Below, one piece after another: positions 1-9,751 of a DNA stretch of 64,000 bases. A program made the position numbers and the translations under genes. This DNA is from Clostridium estertheticum. GTDB taxonomy: Bacteria > Bacillota > Clostridia > Clostridiales > Clostridiaceae. Each line of letters begins with the position of its first letter. The stretch's first letter is position 1. The notes below the pieces were generated by a model. It was not told the origin of the DNA. It saw only the letters and a program-made list of their open reading frames with translations, and made no database searches. Location: positions 579,001-643,000 of the forward strand of contig NZ_JAAMNH020000001.1 of NCBI RefSeq assembly GCF_011065935.2, in the 5' to 3' direction.

Positions 1-132
1 ATTTTATTAACTTACAAAAATATTTTATTAACTTACATTCTTAGCAATTCAAAAAAAAGTTGTGAGTTTTCTAAAAGATAAGAGATAAAGCTGAAAAATA
101 GACGTTTTAATGACTAGCTAGTATTAAAATAT

Positions 133-190
133 GATTATAAGTAAAAAAAATCGGTGTACAAGCAAGTACACTAGATATATTAAGGAGGGA
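133..190 (+). promoter_or_regulatory. Leader hairpin of hutU, shared with galE
   Basis: A short hairpin (GTGTAC, six-base loop, GTACAC) sits just before the AAGGAGGG ribosome binding site of hutU. The same block, running from AGTAAAA through ATCGGTGTA and TACACTAGA to AAGGAGG, occurs in front of galE at 46236-46291. It is probably a 5' UTR stabilising or regulatory element; its function is inferred only from the repeat. Confidence 0.5.
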
Positions 191-196
191 CAAGTG

Positions 197-2224
197 ATGA
201 TTAATAATATTGACATAAAAGATGCAATGACAATTGCTTTAGATGATTATTTACCTAATATGCCTGAATTTACTAAGGGAATAAGAAGAGCTCCAGATAG
301 AGGGTTTCATCTTTCAAAAGCTCAGACGGAAATAGCAATTAAGAACGCACTTCGTTATATTCCAGAAAAGTATCATGAGGAGCTTATACCAGAATTTATG
401 GAGGAGCTTACAACAAGAGGTAGAATATACGGATACAGGTATCGTCCTGAAGGAAGAATATATGGAAAATCAATAGATGAATATGAAGGAAGATGTACTG
501 AAGGTAAAGCTTTTCAGGTTATGATTGATAATAATCTTGATTCTGATGTGGCTTTATATCCTTATGAACTTGTTACTTATGGTGAAACAGGAAGTGTATG
601 CCCAAATTGGATGCAATATAGATTAATAAAAAAATATCTAGAAATAATGACTCAAGACCAAACCTTGGTTTTAGAATCAGGACATCCTCTTGGACTTTTC
701 AAATCAAAACCTGAAGCACCAAGAGTAATAATTACAAATGCGTTAATGATAGGCATGTTCGATAATCAAAAGGATTGGGAAATAGCAGAGGAAATGGGTG
801 TTGCAAATTATGGACAAATGACTGCAGGCGGATGGATGTATATAGGACCTCAGGGCATAGTTCATGGTACATACAATACACTATTAAATGCAGGGAGGAT
901 GAAGCTAGGAATCCCAAATGATGGTGATTTAAGAGGTCATATATTTGTAACATCAGGTTTGGGCGGTATGAGTGGTGCTCAGCCAAAGGCGATTGAAATA
1001 GCAAATGCTGTAGGAATTGTAGCGGAGGTTGATGAATCAAGAATTCAAACAAGACTGGATCAGGGATGGATTATGAGACAATCTTCAGACCTTGATGAGG
1101 TATTCAAAATTGCTGAAGAATATTTGGAAAAGAAAGAGCCGATGTCAATTGGATATCATGGAAATATAGTTGATTTATTGGAGTATATAGTAAAAAATAA
1201 TAAAAAAATTGATTTATTATCTGACCAAACATCTTGCCATGCGGTATATGAAGGTGGATATTGTCCGAGGGGAGTAACATTTGAGGAAAGAACAAATCTA
1301 CTTGCGAAAGACAGAGATACTTTTTGTAAATTGGTAAATAAGAGCTTAAGAATTCACTTTGAACTTATAAAAATATTAGTTGAAAGAGGAACATACTTCT
1401 TCGACTATGGAAATTCATTTATGAAAGCAATTTATGATGCTGGCGCTGTGGAAATATCCAAAAATGGAGTAGATGAAAAAGATGGTTTTATATTCCCATC
1501 TTACGTAGAAGATATAATGGGGCCACAGCTATTTGACTATGGTTATGGACCATTCAGATGGGTATGCTTAAGTGGAAAAAATGAAGATTTAATAAAAACA
1601 GATCATGCTGCAATGGGATGCATAGATCCAAAGAGAAGATATCAAGATAGAGATAACTACAACTGGATAAGGGATGCAGAAAAAAATAATCTTGTGGTAG
1701 GCACCAAAGCAAGAATACTTTATCAGGATGCTACAGGAAGAATAAACATAGCTCTTAAATTCAATGAAATGGTAAGAACCGGCGAGATAGGACCTGTTAT
1801 GATGGGTAGAGATCATCATGATGTAAGTGGTACTGATTCACCATTTAGAGAAACTTCCAACATAAAAGATGGAAGTAACGTTATGGCAGATATGGCTGTT
1901 CAGTGCTATGCAGGAAATGCAGCAAGAGGTATGAGTCTTGTAGCACTTCATAACGGTGGAGGTGTAGGAATCGGGAAATCAATAAATGGAGGATTTGGTC
2001 TTGTACTTGATGGAAGTTATAGGGTAGATGAGATAATTAAATCTGCACTTTCATGGGATGTTATGAGTGGAGTTGCAAGACGTTCATGGGCAAGAAATGA
2101 ACATTCTATAGAGACAGTTATAGAATTTAATAATACACATAAAGGTACAGACCATGTTACTATTCCTTTTTTAACGAATGAAAAGCTTGTAGCGGATGGA
2201 GTTAGTAAGTATTTCGATAAGTAA
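197..2224 (+). CDS. hutU: Urocanate hydratase (urocanase)
   Basis: Converts urocanate to imidazolonepropionate with tightly bound NAD+, the second step of histidine degradation, in the cytoplasm. The protein is 675 aa, the longer urocanase form seen in anaerobes rather than the ~555 aa proteobacterial form. The NAD-binding segment GLGGMSGAQPK lies near residues 253-263 and a Gly-rich stretch (GGGVGIGKS) lies near the C terminus. The ATG at 197 is chosen over an in-frame ATG at 131 because AAGGAGGG sits at the right distance and the extra 22 residues do not look like the family. It opens a tightly packed hut operon. Histidine ammonia-lyase (hutH), which would supply its substrate, is not in the window and may lie to the left. 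Confidence 0.95.
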   Translation: MINNIDIKDAMTIALDDYLPNMPEFTKGIRRAPDRGFHLSKAQTEIAIKNALRYIPEKYHEELIPEFMEELTTRGRIYGYRYRPEGRIYGKSIDEYEGRCTEGKAFQVMIDNNLDSDVALYPYELVTYGETGSVCPNWMQYRLIKKYLEIMTQDQTLVLESGHPLGLFKSKPEAPRVIITNALMIGMFDNQKDWEIAEEMGVANYGQMTAGGWMYIGPQGIVHGTYNTLLNAGRMKLGIPNDGDLRGHIFVTSGLGGMSGAQPKAIEIANAVGIVAEVDESRIQTRLDQGWIMRQSSDLDEVFKIAEEYLEKKEPMSIGYHGNIVDLLEYIVKNNKKIDLLSDQTSCHAVYEGGYCPRGVTFEERTNLLAKDRDTFCKLVNKSLRIHFELIKILVERGTYFFDYGNSFMKAIYDAGAVEISKNGVDEKDGFIFPSYVEDIMGPQLFDYGYGPFRWVCLSGKNEDLIKTDHAAMGCIDPKRRYQDRDNYNWIRDAEKNNLVVGTKARILYQDATGRINIALKFNEMVRTGEIGPVMMGRDHHDVSGTDSPFRETSNIKDGSNVMADMAVQCYAGNAARGMSLVALHNGGGVGIGKSINGGFGLVLDGSYRVDEIIKSALSWDVMSGVARRSWARNEHSIETVIEFNNTHKGTDHVTIPFLTNEKLVADGVSKYFDK

Positions 2225-2246
2225 TATAGTTGAGAGGGATGCATTT

Positions 2247-3500
2247 ATGAAAAAAAAGAATTTACTTATAAAAAATGCCTCGGAGCTTGTTACCTGCAGC
2301 GGTAGCAAGGCAAAATACGGTGAAGAAATGAAAAATATTTATACCATTAAAAATGGAGCCGTTGTCATTGAAGATGGAATAATTAAAGCTGTTAATACTA
2401 CAGAAGAAATATTGAAAATTTACAATGAAGAAGATTATGAAGTTATAGATGCATCTAACAAATGTGTACTTCCAGGATTTGTAGATTCTCACACTCATTT
2501 TATATTTGGTGGCTACAGGGCAGATGAATTTGCTTGGAGACTCCGTGGAGACAGTTATATGGATATAATGGAGAGAGGCGGTGGAATACAAAGTACAGTA
2601 ACCTCAACAAGGAATTCTTCTGAAGAAGAACTTTATAATGTTGGATTTGAAAGGCTTAATGACATGCTTAAGCTTGGAGTAACAACTGTAGAAGGTAAAA
2701 GCGGTTATGGCCTTGATTTTGACACAGAAATAAAGCAGCTTAAGGTTATGAAGAAGCTTAATAAAGATCATGCTATGGACCTGGCAATTACATTTTTAGG
2801 TGCACATTCAGTTCCACCTGAATACAAAGGGAAAAATAATGAGTATATTGACTTCATTATAACGAAGGTACTCCCTGTGATTAAAGATGAAAATCTTGCA
2901 GAGTTTTGCGATGTTTTTTGTGAAGACAAAGTTTTTTCTATAGATGAATCAAGAAAACTTCTTTTAAAAGCAAAGGAAATGGGTTTTAAACTTAAACTTC
3001 ATGCGGATGAAATAATCACTCTTGGAGGGTCGGAGCTTGCAGCAGAAGTTGGCGCTATATCAGCCGACCATCTATTGCATGCGTCAGACGATGGAATAAA
3101 AGCCATGGCAGAGAAAAAGGTGATTTCTACTCTCCTTCCATGTACTGCATTTTGCTTAAAAGAGCCATATGCAAGGGCAAGGGAAATGATTAGTAGTGGT
3201 TGCGCGGTAGCACTGGCATCAGATTTTAATCCAGGGAGCTGTTTTACATATTCAATACCCTTGGTATTTGCAGTGGCAGCTATATATATGAAGATGAGTA
3301 TGGAAGAGGCTATAACAGCACTTACAATAAACGGTGCTGCTGCTATTGGTAGAGCAGATTCTATTGGAAGTATAGACCCTGGTAAAAAGGGCGATATTGT
3401 TATTTTGAAATATCCTTCTTATAATTTTATACCATATAATACAGGCATAAACATTGTAGAGACCGTAATTAAAAATGGGAATGTAGTTGTTAACCTATAA
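2247..3500 (+). CDS. hutI: Imidazolonepropionase
   Basis: Amidohydrolase-superfamily enzyme that opens the ring of 4-imidazolone-5-propionate to give N-formimino-L-glutamate. Product 417 aa, normal for HutI. Metal-site motifs are visible: DSHTHF near residues 79-84, LHADEI near 251-256, SADHLLH further on, and SDFNPG near 325. The ATG at 2247 follows GAGAGGG at good spacing; the longer open frame from 2196 only overlaps hutU. The gap to hutU is 22 bp and ftcD follows after 30 bp, so these are co-transcribed. Confidence 0.95.
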   Translation: MKKKNLLIKNASELVTCSGSKAKYGEEMKNIYTIKNGAVVIEDGIIKAVNTTEEILKIYNEEDYEVIDASNKCVLPGFVDSHTHFIFGGYRADEFAWRLRGDSYMDIMERGGGIQSTVTSTRNSSEEELYNVGFERLNDMLKLGVTTVEGKSGYGLDFDTEIKQLKVMKKLNKDHAMDLAITFLGAHSVPPEYKGKNNEYIDFIITKVLPVIKDENLAEFCDVFCEDKVFSIDESRKLLLKAKEMGFKLKLHADEIITLGGSELAAEVGAISADHLLHASDDGIKAMAEKKVISTLLPCTAFCLKEPYARAREMISSGCAVALASDFNPGSCFTYSIPLVFAVAAIYMKMSMEEAITALTINGAAAIGRADSIGSIDPGKKGDIVILKYPSYNFIPYNTGINIVETVIKNGNVVVNL

Positions 3501-3530
3501 TTAATCTTAAATAGTAAAGGAGATAATATT

Positions 3531-4427
3531 ATGGCAAAATTAGTGGAATGTGTTCCAAATTTCAGTGAAGGAAGAGATAAGCAAATAATTGAAAGTATAG
3601 TTGATGAGGTAAGAAATACAGAAAATGTAAAACTACTTGACTATTCTTCAGATAAGGATCATAACAGGACAGTTGTTACATTTGTTGCTACACCTGAAGA
3701 TGCTAAAAATGCGGCTTTTAAGCTAATTAAGAGAGCATCAGAGCTTATAGATATGCGAAATCAACAAGGTGCTCATCCAAGAATGGGTGCTACAGATGTG
3801 GTTCCATTTATTCCAATTCAGGATATTACTACAGAAGAATGTATCGAATTGGCTAAAGACCTTGGTAGAAAGGTTGGAGAAGAATTAAATATACCTGTTT
3901 ATCTTTACGAAGATGCAGCTACTTGTAAGGAACGAACAAATCTTGCTAATATTAGAAAAGGACAGTATGAAGGATTTTTTGAAAAAATAAAACTTCCAGA
4001 ATGGAAACCTGATTTTGGACCATGTGAGATGAATGAAAAAAGTGGTTGTACAGTTATAGGTGCTAGATTTCCGCTTGTAGCATACAATGTGAACTTAGGC
4101 ACAGACAATATGGAAATAGCAACTGCTATTGGCAAGAATGTAAGATTTATAGGCGGAGGACTTAGATTTGTAAAGGCTATGGGCGTTAAACTTCATGAAA
4201 GAAATATAGTGCAGATTTCTATGAATCTCGTAAATTATGAAAAGACTGCTGTATATAGAGCGCATGAAATGGTTAAGATGGAAGCTCTGCGATATGGCGT
4301 TTCAGTTGTAGGTAGTGAAGTTATTGGATTAGTTCCTATGAAAGCATTGATAGATTGTGCTGAATATTACCTTCAAATAGAAAACTTTGATATAAGTCAA
4401 ATACTTGAAAAAAGAATAGCGGAATAA
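3531..4427 (+). CDS. ftcD: Glutamate formimidoyltransferase
   Basis: Moves the formimino group of formiminoglutamate to tetrahydrofolate, giving 5-formimino-THF and glutamate. The 298-aa protein is the stand-alone transferase half of vertebrate FTCD. The N terminus (MAKLVECVPNFSEGRD) is highly typical, and GAHPRMGATDVVPF is the conserved substrate region. AAAGGAG precedes the ATG. The deaminase half is a separate gene, fchA, downstream. With fhs it directs histidine-derived one-carbon units toward formate and ATP. Confidence 0.95.
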   Translation: MAKLVECVPNFSEGRDKQIIESIVDEVRNTENVKLLDYSSDKDHNRTVVTFVATPEDAKNAAFKLIKRASELIDMRNQQGAHPRMGATDVVPFIPIQDITTEECIELAKDLGRKVGEELNIPVYLYEDAATCKERTNLANIRKGQYEGFFEKIKLPEWKPDFGPCEMNEKSGCTVIGARFPLVAYNVNLGTDNMEIATAIGKNVRFIGGGLRFVKAMGVKLHERNIVQISMNLVNYEKTAVYRAHEMVKMEALRYGVSVVGSEVIGLVPMKALIDCAEYYLQIENFDISQILEKRIAE

Positions 4428-4469
4428 GGAATTCAAAAAATAATTAAATACGATGAGGGGTTGAATTAT

Positions 4470-6149
4470 ATGAATATAGTTCCAAGTGATATTGAAATAG
4501 CTCAAAAGGCTAATATGCTACCCATTACAAAAATTGCTGAAAAATACGGAATTGGTGAGGATGAATTAGAATCTTATGGTAAGTACAAGGCAAAGGTCTC
4601 TTTAAGTATTTTTAATAGATTAAAAGATGAAGTGGATGGGAAATTGATACTTGTAACAGCCATCACTCCAACCCCTGCAGGTGAGGGGAAATCAACCACT
4701 ACTATTGGTCTTGGAGATGCTTTAAATAGAATAGGCAAGAAGACATGTATAGCATTAAGAGAGCCTTCTTTGGGACCTGTATTTGGAATAAAGGGAGGAG
4801 CAGCAGGCGGCGGATATGCTCAAGTAGTTCCTATGGAGGATATTAACCTTCACTTTACAGGAGATATGCATGCTATAACTGCATCAAATAATCTTCTTTC
4901 AGCAGCACTAGATAATCATGTTCATCAAGGTAATAACCTTAAGATAGACATTAGACAGATTGCTTTTAAAAGAGTAATGGATATGAATGACAGAGCTCTT
5001 AGAAATATAGTTGTTGGTCTTGGCGGAAAGGTATGCGGTTTCCCAAGAGAAGATGGTTTTATGATTACCGTTGCATCAGAGGTCATGGCTATTCTTTGTC
5101 TTTCTAAGGATTTAATGGATCTTAAAGAAAGACTTGGTAAAATAATAGTAGCTTATAACATGGATGGTAATCCAGTAACTGCAAAGGATCTTCAGGTTAA
5201 TGGAGCAATGGCTCTTTTGATGAAGGATGCTATAAAGCCAAATTTAGTTCAGACATTAGAAAATTCGCCAGCAATAATACATGGTGGACCATTCGCGAAT
5301 ATAGCTCATGGTTGCAATAGTCTTATAGCTACAAAGTTAGGACTTAAATTGGGAGATTATTTAGTAACTGAGGCAGGTTTTGGTGCTGACCTTGGGGGAG
5401 AAAAGTTCTTTGATATAAAATGTAGATATGGAGAGTTAAAACCAGCTGCTACAGTTATAGTTGCTACAATAAGAGCATTAAAAATGCATGGTGGAGTAGC
5501 TAAATCAGATTTGGGAATGGAAAATCTTAAAGCTCTTGATAGTGGGTTTGAGAATTTAATAAAGCAAGTCGAAAATATAAGAAAGTTTAATGTACCTGTA
5601 ATGGTTGCTGTAAACAGATTTAGTAATGATACAGAAAAAGAAATAGAACTTCTTATATCAAAATGTAAAGATTTTGGAGTTGAAGTAGCACTTAATGAAG
5701 TATGGGCTAAAGGCTCAGAAGGCGGAGTTGAGATGGCACGAAAGCTTGTAAAACTTGTAGAAACAGAGGAATCAAATTTCAAACCTATTTATGATGTAAA
5801 TAGTTCCATAAAAGAAAAGCTTAACATTATTGTTCGCGAAATATATGGTGGAGATGGAGTAGTATTTGAAGCAAATGCTAAAAAACAAATGAAAAAGATT
5901 GAAGAATTAGGTCTTGATAATATGCCTGTATGTATTGCTAAGACTCAATACTCTTTCTCTGATGATAGTAAACTTCTTGGAGCTCCAAAAGGCTTTAATA
6001 TTACAATTAAAACTGTAAGGGTTTCTGCAGGTGCAGGCTTTATTGTATGTGAAGCTGGAGATATAATGACACTACCAGGACTTCCTAAAGTTCCAGCTGC
6101 ACAAAAGATGGATATAGACGAAAATGGAGTTATAACAGGATTATTTTAA
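4470..6149 (+). CDS. fhs: Formate-tetrahydrofolate ligase
   Basis: Interconverts formate + ATP + THF and 10-formyl-THF. In this operon the likely net direction is toward formate, yielding ATP from the histidine one-carbon unit. The 559-aa length is typical. The P-loop TPTPAGEGKSTT lies near residues 66-77 and is followed by the usual REPSLGPVFGIKGGAAGGG region. I start at the ATG at 4470, eight to ten bases after GATGAGGGG; the TTG nine bases upstream is too close to the ribosome binding site. It lies between ftcD and fchA in one transcription unit. Confidence 0.95.
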   Translation: MNIVPSDIEIAQKANMLPITKIAEKYGIGEDELESYGKYKAKVSLSIFNRLKDEVDGKLILVTAITPTPAGEGKSTTTIGLGDALNRIGKKTCIALREPSLGPVFGIKGGAAGGGYAQVVPMEDINLHFTGDMHAITASNNLLSAALDNHVHQGNNLKIDIRQIAFKRVMDMNDRALRNIVVGLGGKVCGFPREDGFMITVASEVMAILCLSKDLMDLKERLGKIIVAYNMDGNPVTAKDLQVNGAMALLMKDAIKPNLVQTLENSPAIIHGGPFANIAHGCNSLIATKLGLKLGDYLVTEAGFGADLGGEKFFDIKCRYGELKPAATVIVATIRALKMHGGVAKSDLGMENLKALDSGFENLIKQVENIRKFNVPVMVAVNRFSNDTEKEIELLISKCKDFGVEVALNEVWAKGSEGGVEMARKLVKLVETEESNFKPIYDVNSSIKEKLNIIVREIYGGDGVVFEANAKKQMKKIEELGLDNMPVCIAKTQYSFSDDSKLLGAPKGFNITIKTVRVSAGAGFIVCEAGDIMTLPGLPKVPAAQKMDIDENGVITGLF

Positions 6150-6185
6150 GCATATGTAAAGGGATAGAAAAAGGAGGGATTTACT

Positions 6186-6806
6186 ATGTTATTAGTTAAT
6201 AAAAGTGTTAGAGAATTCATTGATCAAACATCCCAAAATTGTCCTGTACCAGGAGGGGGAAGTATTGCGGCACTATCAGGTGCATCTGCAGCCGCACTTG
6301 TTTCAATGGTTGCAAGTTTAACCATTGGTAAAAAGGGTTATGAAGATACTGAAGTAGAGATGAAAGAAGTTTATGAACAGGCCAACAAATATAAAGAAAA
6401 GTTTATAGAGTATATCGATGCAGACTCAGAATCTTTTCATGGGGTAATGGATGCTTTCAAATTACCAAAAAACACTGATGAAGAAAAAGCTGCAAGGAAA
6501 GAAACTATTCAAAATGCATTAAAACATGCATCAGAGACTCCATACAAAATAGCAGAAGATGCATATAACCTTATGGATTACTCAGAAAAAGTAGTAAAAC
6601 ACGGAAATAAAAATGCAGTAACAGATGGTGCTGTATCTGCTATGATGGCAAGAAGTGCAGTTTTATCAGCACTTTACAATGTAAAAATAAATCTATCCTC
6701 AATCAAGGATAGTGAGTTTGTAGCTGCCTTTGAAAAAAAAGTATCTGCTCTTGAAACAAATGTAGTAGAAAGAGAAAAACAAATACTTAGCAAAGTAGTT
6801 ATATAA
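6186..6806 (+). CDS. fchA: Formimino-THF cyclodeaminase / methenyl-THF cyclohydrolase
   Basis: Cyclodeaminase/cyclohydrolase family protein, 206 aa, normal length. The family removes ammonia from 5-formimino-THF to give 5,10-methenyl-THF, and some members hydrolyse methenyl-THF. The N-terminal CPVPGGGSIAALSGA segment and the following small-residue helix are diagnostic. AAAGGAGGG precedes the ATG. It is the last gene before a terminator, closing the hutU-I-ftcD-fhs-fchA operon. Whether it also performs the cyclohydrolase step needed before Fhs cannot be read from the sequence; no folD is present here. Confidence 0.9.
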   Translation: MLLVNKSVREFIDQTSQNCPVPGGGSIAALSGASAAALVSMVASLTIGKKGYEDTEVEMKEVYEQANKYKEKFIEYIDADSESFHGVMDAFKLPKNTDEEKAARKETIQNALKHASETPYKIAEDAYNLMDYSEKVVKHGNKNAVTDGAVSAMMARSAVLSALYNVKINLSSIKDSEFVAAFEKKVSALETNVVEREKQILSKVVI

Positions 6807-6829
6807 TAGGGTTACACCCCCAAGCCATA

Positions 6830-6868
6830 AACCCAATGCAAATCAACATTTGCCTTGGGTTATTTTTT
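6830..6868 (+). terminator. Terminator after fchA
   Basis: Stem with 14-base arms (AACCCAATGCAAAT / ATTTGCCTTGGGTT, one mismatch) and a four-base loop, followed by a T run. It separates the hutU-fchA operon from hutG. Confidence 0.85.
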
Positions 6869-6959
6869 AATATGTTTACATACTGAAAATTATATTTGAA
6901 ATAAAATGATGCTAGCGGTGTAATTATAAATATATAAATAATTTGGGAGGCCAAATAAG

Positions 6960-7973
6960 ATGTTTGATAAAAATTACAAAATAACAAATAAAACAGATTG
7001 GCAGGGACGAACTGATAGTGAAAACAATTATGATGCTTTTAGATGGCATCAATGTGTAAAGATAATAAATTTAAAAAGAGATGATTTAATTGCCTACACA
7101 GGAAAACTCGGATTTGCTTTTATTGGTTTTTGTTGTGATGAAGGCGTAAGGCTTAACAGCGGCAGGATAGGTGCAGCAAAGGGGCCGAAAAGCATTAGAA
7201 AAGAATTATCTAACCTACCATGTAATTTTTCACAAGAAGTAACACTTTTTGATGTAGGCGATATATCATGTGAGGACTGCACTCTTCCGGAAAGTCAAGC
7301 TCTTCTATCAAAAGCAATCGAAAAGATTTTAAGTTTAAATCTTTTTCCTATTATTTTGGGTGGTGGTCACGAAGTTGCTTTTGGAAGTTATATGGGTACG
7401 TTAAATTACTTATCACAAAAAAGTAAAGAACCTAATATTGGGATAATAAATTTTGATGCTCATTTTGATTTAAGACCTTACACAAAAGTAGCCAGTTCCG
7501 GAACAATGTTTAGACAAATAGCAGATATTTGTAGTGATAGAAATCTTCAATATTCTTATCTGTGCATTGGTGTTCAAAAGCACAGTAACACCATAGATCT
7601 TTTTAAAACAGCTGATAGCCTTGGCGTTAAATATATGCTTGCGAAAGATATTATAGATAGGGACAATTGGCATTTTATGGAGGAAATCGGTAATTTCATA
7701 AAATTAAGAGATCATATATATGTAACTATATGTTCCGATGTATTTTCTACAGCTTTTGCTCCAGGAGTAAGTTCGTCTCAACCCCTTGGGCTTGATCCTG
7801 AACGTGTATTAAAGTTCCTTAAATACATTTTAAGATCAAATAAAGTAGTAAGCTTTGATATAGCTGAAGTTTCGCCAAGATTTGACCAAGACGATGTTAC
7901 AGCAAACTTAGCAGCTGTATTGATTTTTTCTGTTATCAATACACTTTGTGAAATAAATAATTTATCTATATAG
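6960..7973 (+). CDS. hutG: Formimidoylglutamase, arginase/agmatinase family
   Basis: Ureohydrolase-fold metalloenzyme, 337 aa, expected to hydrolyse formiminoglutamate to glutamate and formamide. The GFCCDEGVRLNSGRIGAA segment matches HutG rather than arginase. Metal-ligand motifs are GGGHE (residues 134-138) and DAHFD (166-170). The third motif reads C258-S-D260 before FSTAFAPG, where arginases carry Asp-x-Asp, so the first Asp appears replaced by Cys. It offers a folate-independent alternative to FtcD. It has a good GGGAGG site and stands after a terminator, so it may be expressed separately from the first hut operon. Confidence 0.85.
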   Translation: MFDKNYKITNKTDWQGRTDSENNYDAFRWHQCVKIINLKRDDLIAYTGKLGFAFIGFCCDEGVRLNSGRIGAAKGPKSIRKELSNLPCNFSQEVTLFDVGDISCEDCTLPESQALLSKAIEKILSLNLFPIILGGGHEVAFGSYMGTLNYLSQKSKEPNIGIINFDAHFDLRPYTKVASSGTMFRQIADICSDRNLQYSYLCIGVQKHSNTIDLFKTADSLGVKYMLAKDIIDRDNWHFMEEIGNFIKLRDHIYVTICSDVFSTAFAPGVSSSQPLGLDPERVLKFLKYILRSNKVVSFDIAEVSPRFDQDDVTANLAAVLIFSVINTLCEINNLSI

Positions 7974-8048
7974 ATAGTGGGTATTGGAGTTGAGTTTAAC
8001 AAGTCCAATGAATCATGTTTTTTAAAATAAATTACCGGAGGTTTTTAA

Positions 8049-8831
8049 ATGAAAGGAAAAATGAGTACAAAGACTTTGGTTTCAACTTCCGTTTTCATTG
8101 CAATTGCAGTAATTCTAAGATCAATTAGTATAATGATTCCAATTGGTGGTGCAGGGGCTATGAGAATTAGCATTGATGGTATTTTCTATATTCTTCCTGG
8201 GATTATTTTCGGACCAATTTATGGGGCATTTGCTGGTGGTATTGTGGATATTCTTGCATATATTCTAAGACCTATGGGACCCTATATTCCACTATTTACT
8301 TTAACAACAATGCTTTCAGGTTTTATCCCGGGACTAATATGGAAATATACAAAGTTTGCGGGCACTGAGAAATTAGTAAAATACTATATTGCTTGTTTTA
8401 CAACTTTAGGACTAACAGGAATTGTTAATACTATTGTAATATTGGTATTTCCAAAATCTAATTTAGGAAAATTAATATTTTCACTTGGAAAGAAAACTCA
8501 GTTTATTGGTATTGGACTCGAGATTATAGCACTGCTTGGCTTTGTAATTTTGTTTATTAATAATGTGATTAAAAGAAACAATAGTGAAAATAAACTATAT
8601 GATAACTATATTAAAATGATTTTAGCAATAGGATTGCCTGCAATTCTAATTTCATCTATTAACACTTATTTTCTAATATTATTTATACCAGGACTTTCTA
8701 GTGTAGGTTTTATGGTTTTGTGGATTCCTAGAATTACTGAGGCATGTCTAATGATATTGATACAGTCATATATAATATCTATACTTTTAAATGTTTATGA
8801 ATTAGTGTTTAGAATAGATCTTAAATGTTAA
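8049..8831 (+). CDS. ECF transporter S component, folate-type
   Basis: Integral membrane substrate-binding subunit of an energy-coupling-factor transporter, 260 aa with about six hydrophobic segments. The segment from MRISIDG through FGPIYGAFAGGIVDI to RPMGPYIP resembles the folate-family (FolT-like) S components. The protein is longer than usual because of an extra region in the middle (residues ~110-190). Folate uptake would suit its place among THF-dependent histidine genes. The EcfA/EcfT energising subunits are not nearby, as is usual for shared ECF modules. Substrate is inferred; histidine or a related compound cannot be excluded. Ribosome binding site CCGGAGG. Confidence 0.65.
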   Translation: MKGKMSTKTLVSTSVFIAIAVILRSISIMIPIGGAGAMRISIDGIFYILPGIIFGPIYGAFAGGIVDILAYILRPMGPYIPLFTLTTMLSGFIPGLIWKYTKFAGTEKLVKYYIACFTTLGLTGIVNTIVILVFPKSNLGKLIFSLGKKTQFIGIGLEIIALLGFVILFINNVIKRNNSENKLYDNYIKMILAIGLPAILISSINTYFLILFIPGLSSVGFMVLWIPRITEACLMILIQSYIISILLNVYELVFRIDLKC

Positions 8832-8890
8832 GTTTGGGATAAGTTATATATAAATTACAAATAAATTAAAATTGCAAAAGGAGAATCATA

Positions 8891-9751
8891 ATGGAAAAAC
8901 CAATGTTAAGCCCAAAGGAAATATGTAATTATGTAGAGGCCATGGGAATAAAAAAAGCAAATAATAAATTCGAACAAACCTTTATTCTAGGAATATTAGC
9001 AGGAGCATTTATAGCTATTGGAGGATTTGCAGCAGCTATGGCATCACATAGTATAGAAAATGTAGGCGTAGCTAAACTTGTTTCCGGAATAGTATTTCCA
9101 GTTGGACTTATGCTGGTTTTGATTTGTGGTGCTGAGCTTTTTACCGGGAATTGTTTACTTACTGTAGCCTACGCTCAAAAGAAAATAACACTAAAGAAAA
9201 TGCTTAAGAATTGGACAATCGTATATTTTGCAAATTTCCTTGGCGCATTTATTATAGTGGTTTTAATATATTATAGTGGTTTATTAAGTACTAACGGGGG
9301 AAAGCTAGGAGGGTATGTAATAAAAGTAGCGGCTAATAAATGTGCGCTCACCTTTACTCAGGCTTTTACCAGCGGGATACTTTGTAATATTGTAGTCTCA
9401 CTAGCAGTGTGGGGCTCCTATGCAGCAAAGGACGTAGTAGGCAAGGTATTTATTTCTTTTTTTCCAATAATGGCATTTGTTATTGCAGGATTTGAGCATT
9501 GTGTAGCAAATATGTATTATTTGTTATTAGGAGTGTTTGCAAAGACTAATCCTAATTATATAGAATTGTCCCACCAAACTGCAGAGAAAATAGGCAATAT
9601 TAATTTTATACATGTAGTTCAAAACCTGATACCATCTACATTAGGAAATATAGTGGGGGGCGGAATTTTTGTAGGAATAGCTTACTGGTTAGTTTATATG
9701 AAAGCAACACCAAAAGTCGTTGACGTACTCATACAACAAAGGCATATATGA
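8891..9751 (+). CDS. Formate/nitrite transporter (FNT) family channel
   Basis: Membrane protein of 286 aa with six predicted helices and the family landmarks GAELFTGNC in the first half and GFEHCVANMY in the second. FNT channels pass formate, nitrite or hydrosulfide. Here formate efflux is the natural reading, since the upstream operon makes formate from histidine through Fhs. An AAAGGAGA site precedes the ATG and the gap to the S component is 59 bp, so co-transcription with hutG is likely. No clear terminator follows. Confidence 0.85.
   Translation: MEKPMLSPKEICNYVEAMGIKKANNKFEQTFILGILAGAFIAIGGFAAAMASHSIENVGVAKLVSGIVFPVGLMLVLICGAELFTGNCLLTVAYAQKKITLKKMLKNWTIVYFANFLGAFIIVVLIYYSGLLSTNGGKLGGYVIKVAANKCALTFTQAFTSGILCNIVVSLAVWGSYAAKDVVGKVFISFFPIMAFVIAGFEHCVANMYYLLLGVFAKTNPNYIELSHQTAEKIGNINFIHVVQNLIPSTLGNIVGGGIFVGIAYWLVYMKATPKVVDVLIQQRHI

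Noticed and set aside
131..196. Longer N terminus of urocanate hydratase
   Set aside because: The ATG at 131 lacks a ribosome binding site, and this stretch contains the leader hairpin and the AAGGAGGG for the ATG at 197.
732..1052. Minus-strand frames inside hutU and similar antisense frames across the window
   Set aside because: They lie wholly inside confident genes on the other strand, have no ribosome binding site and no recognisable motif.
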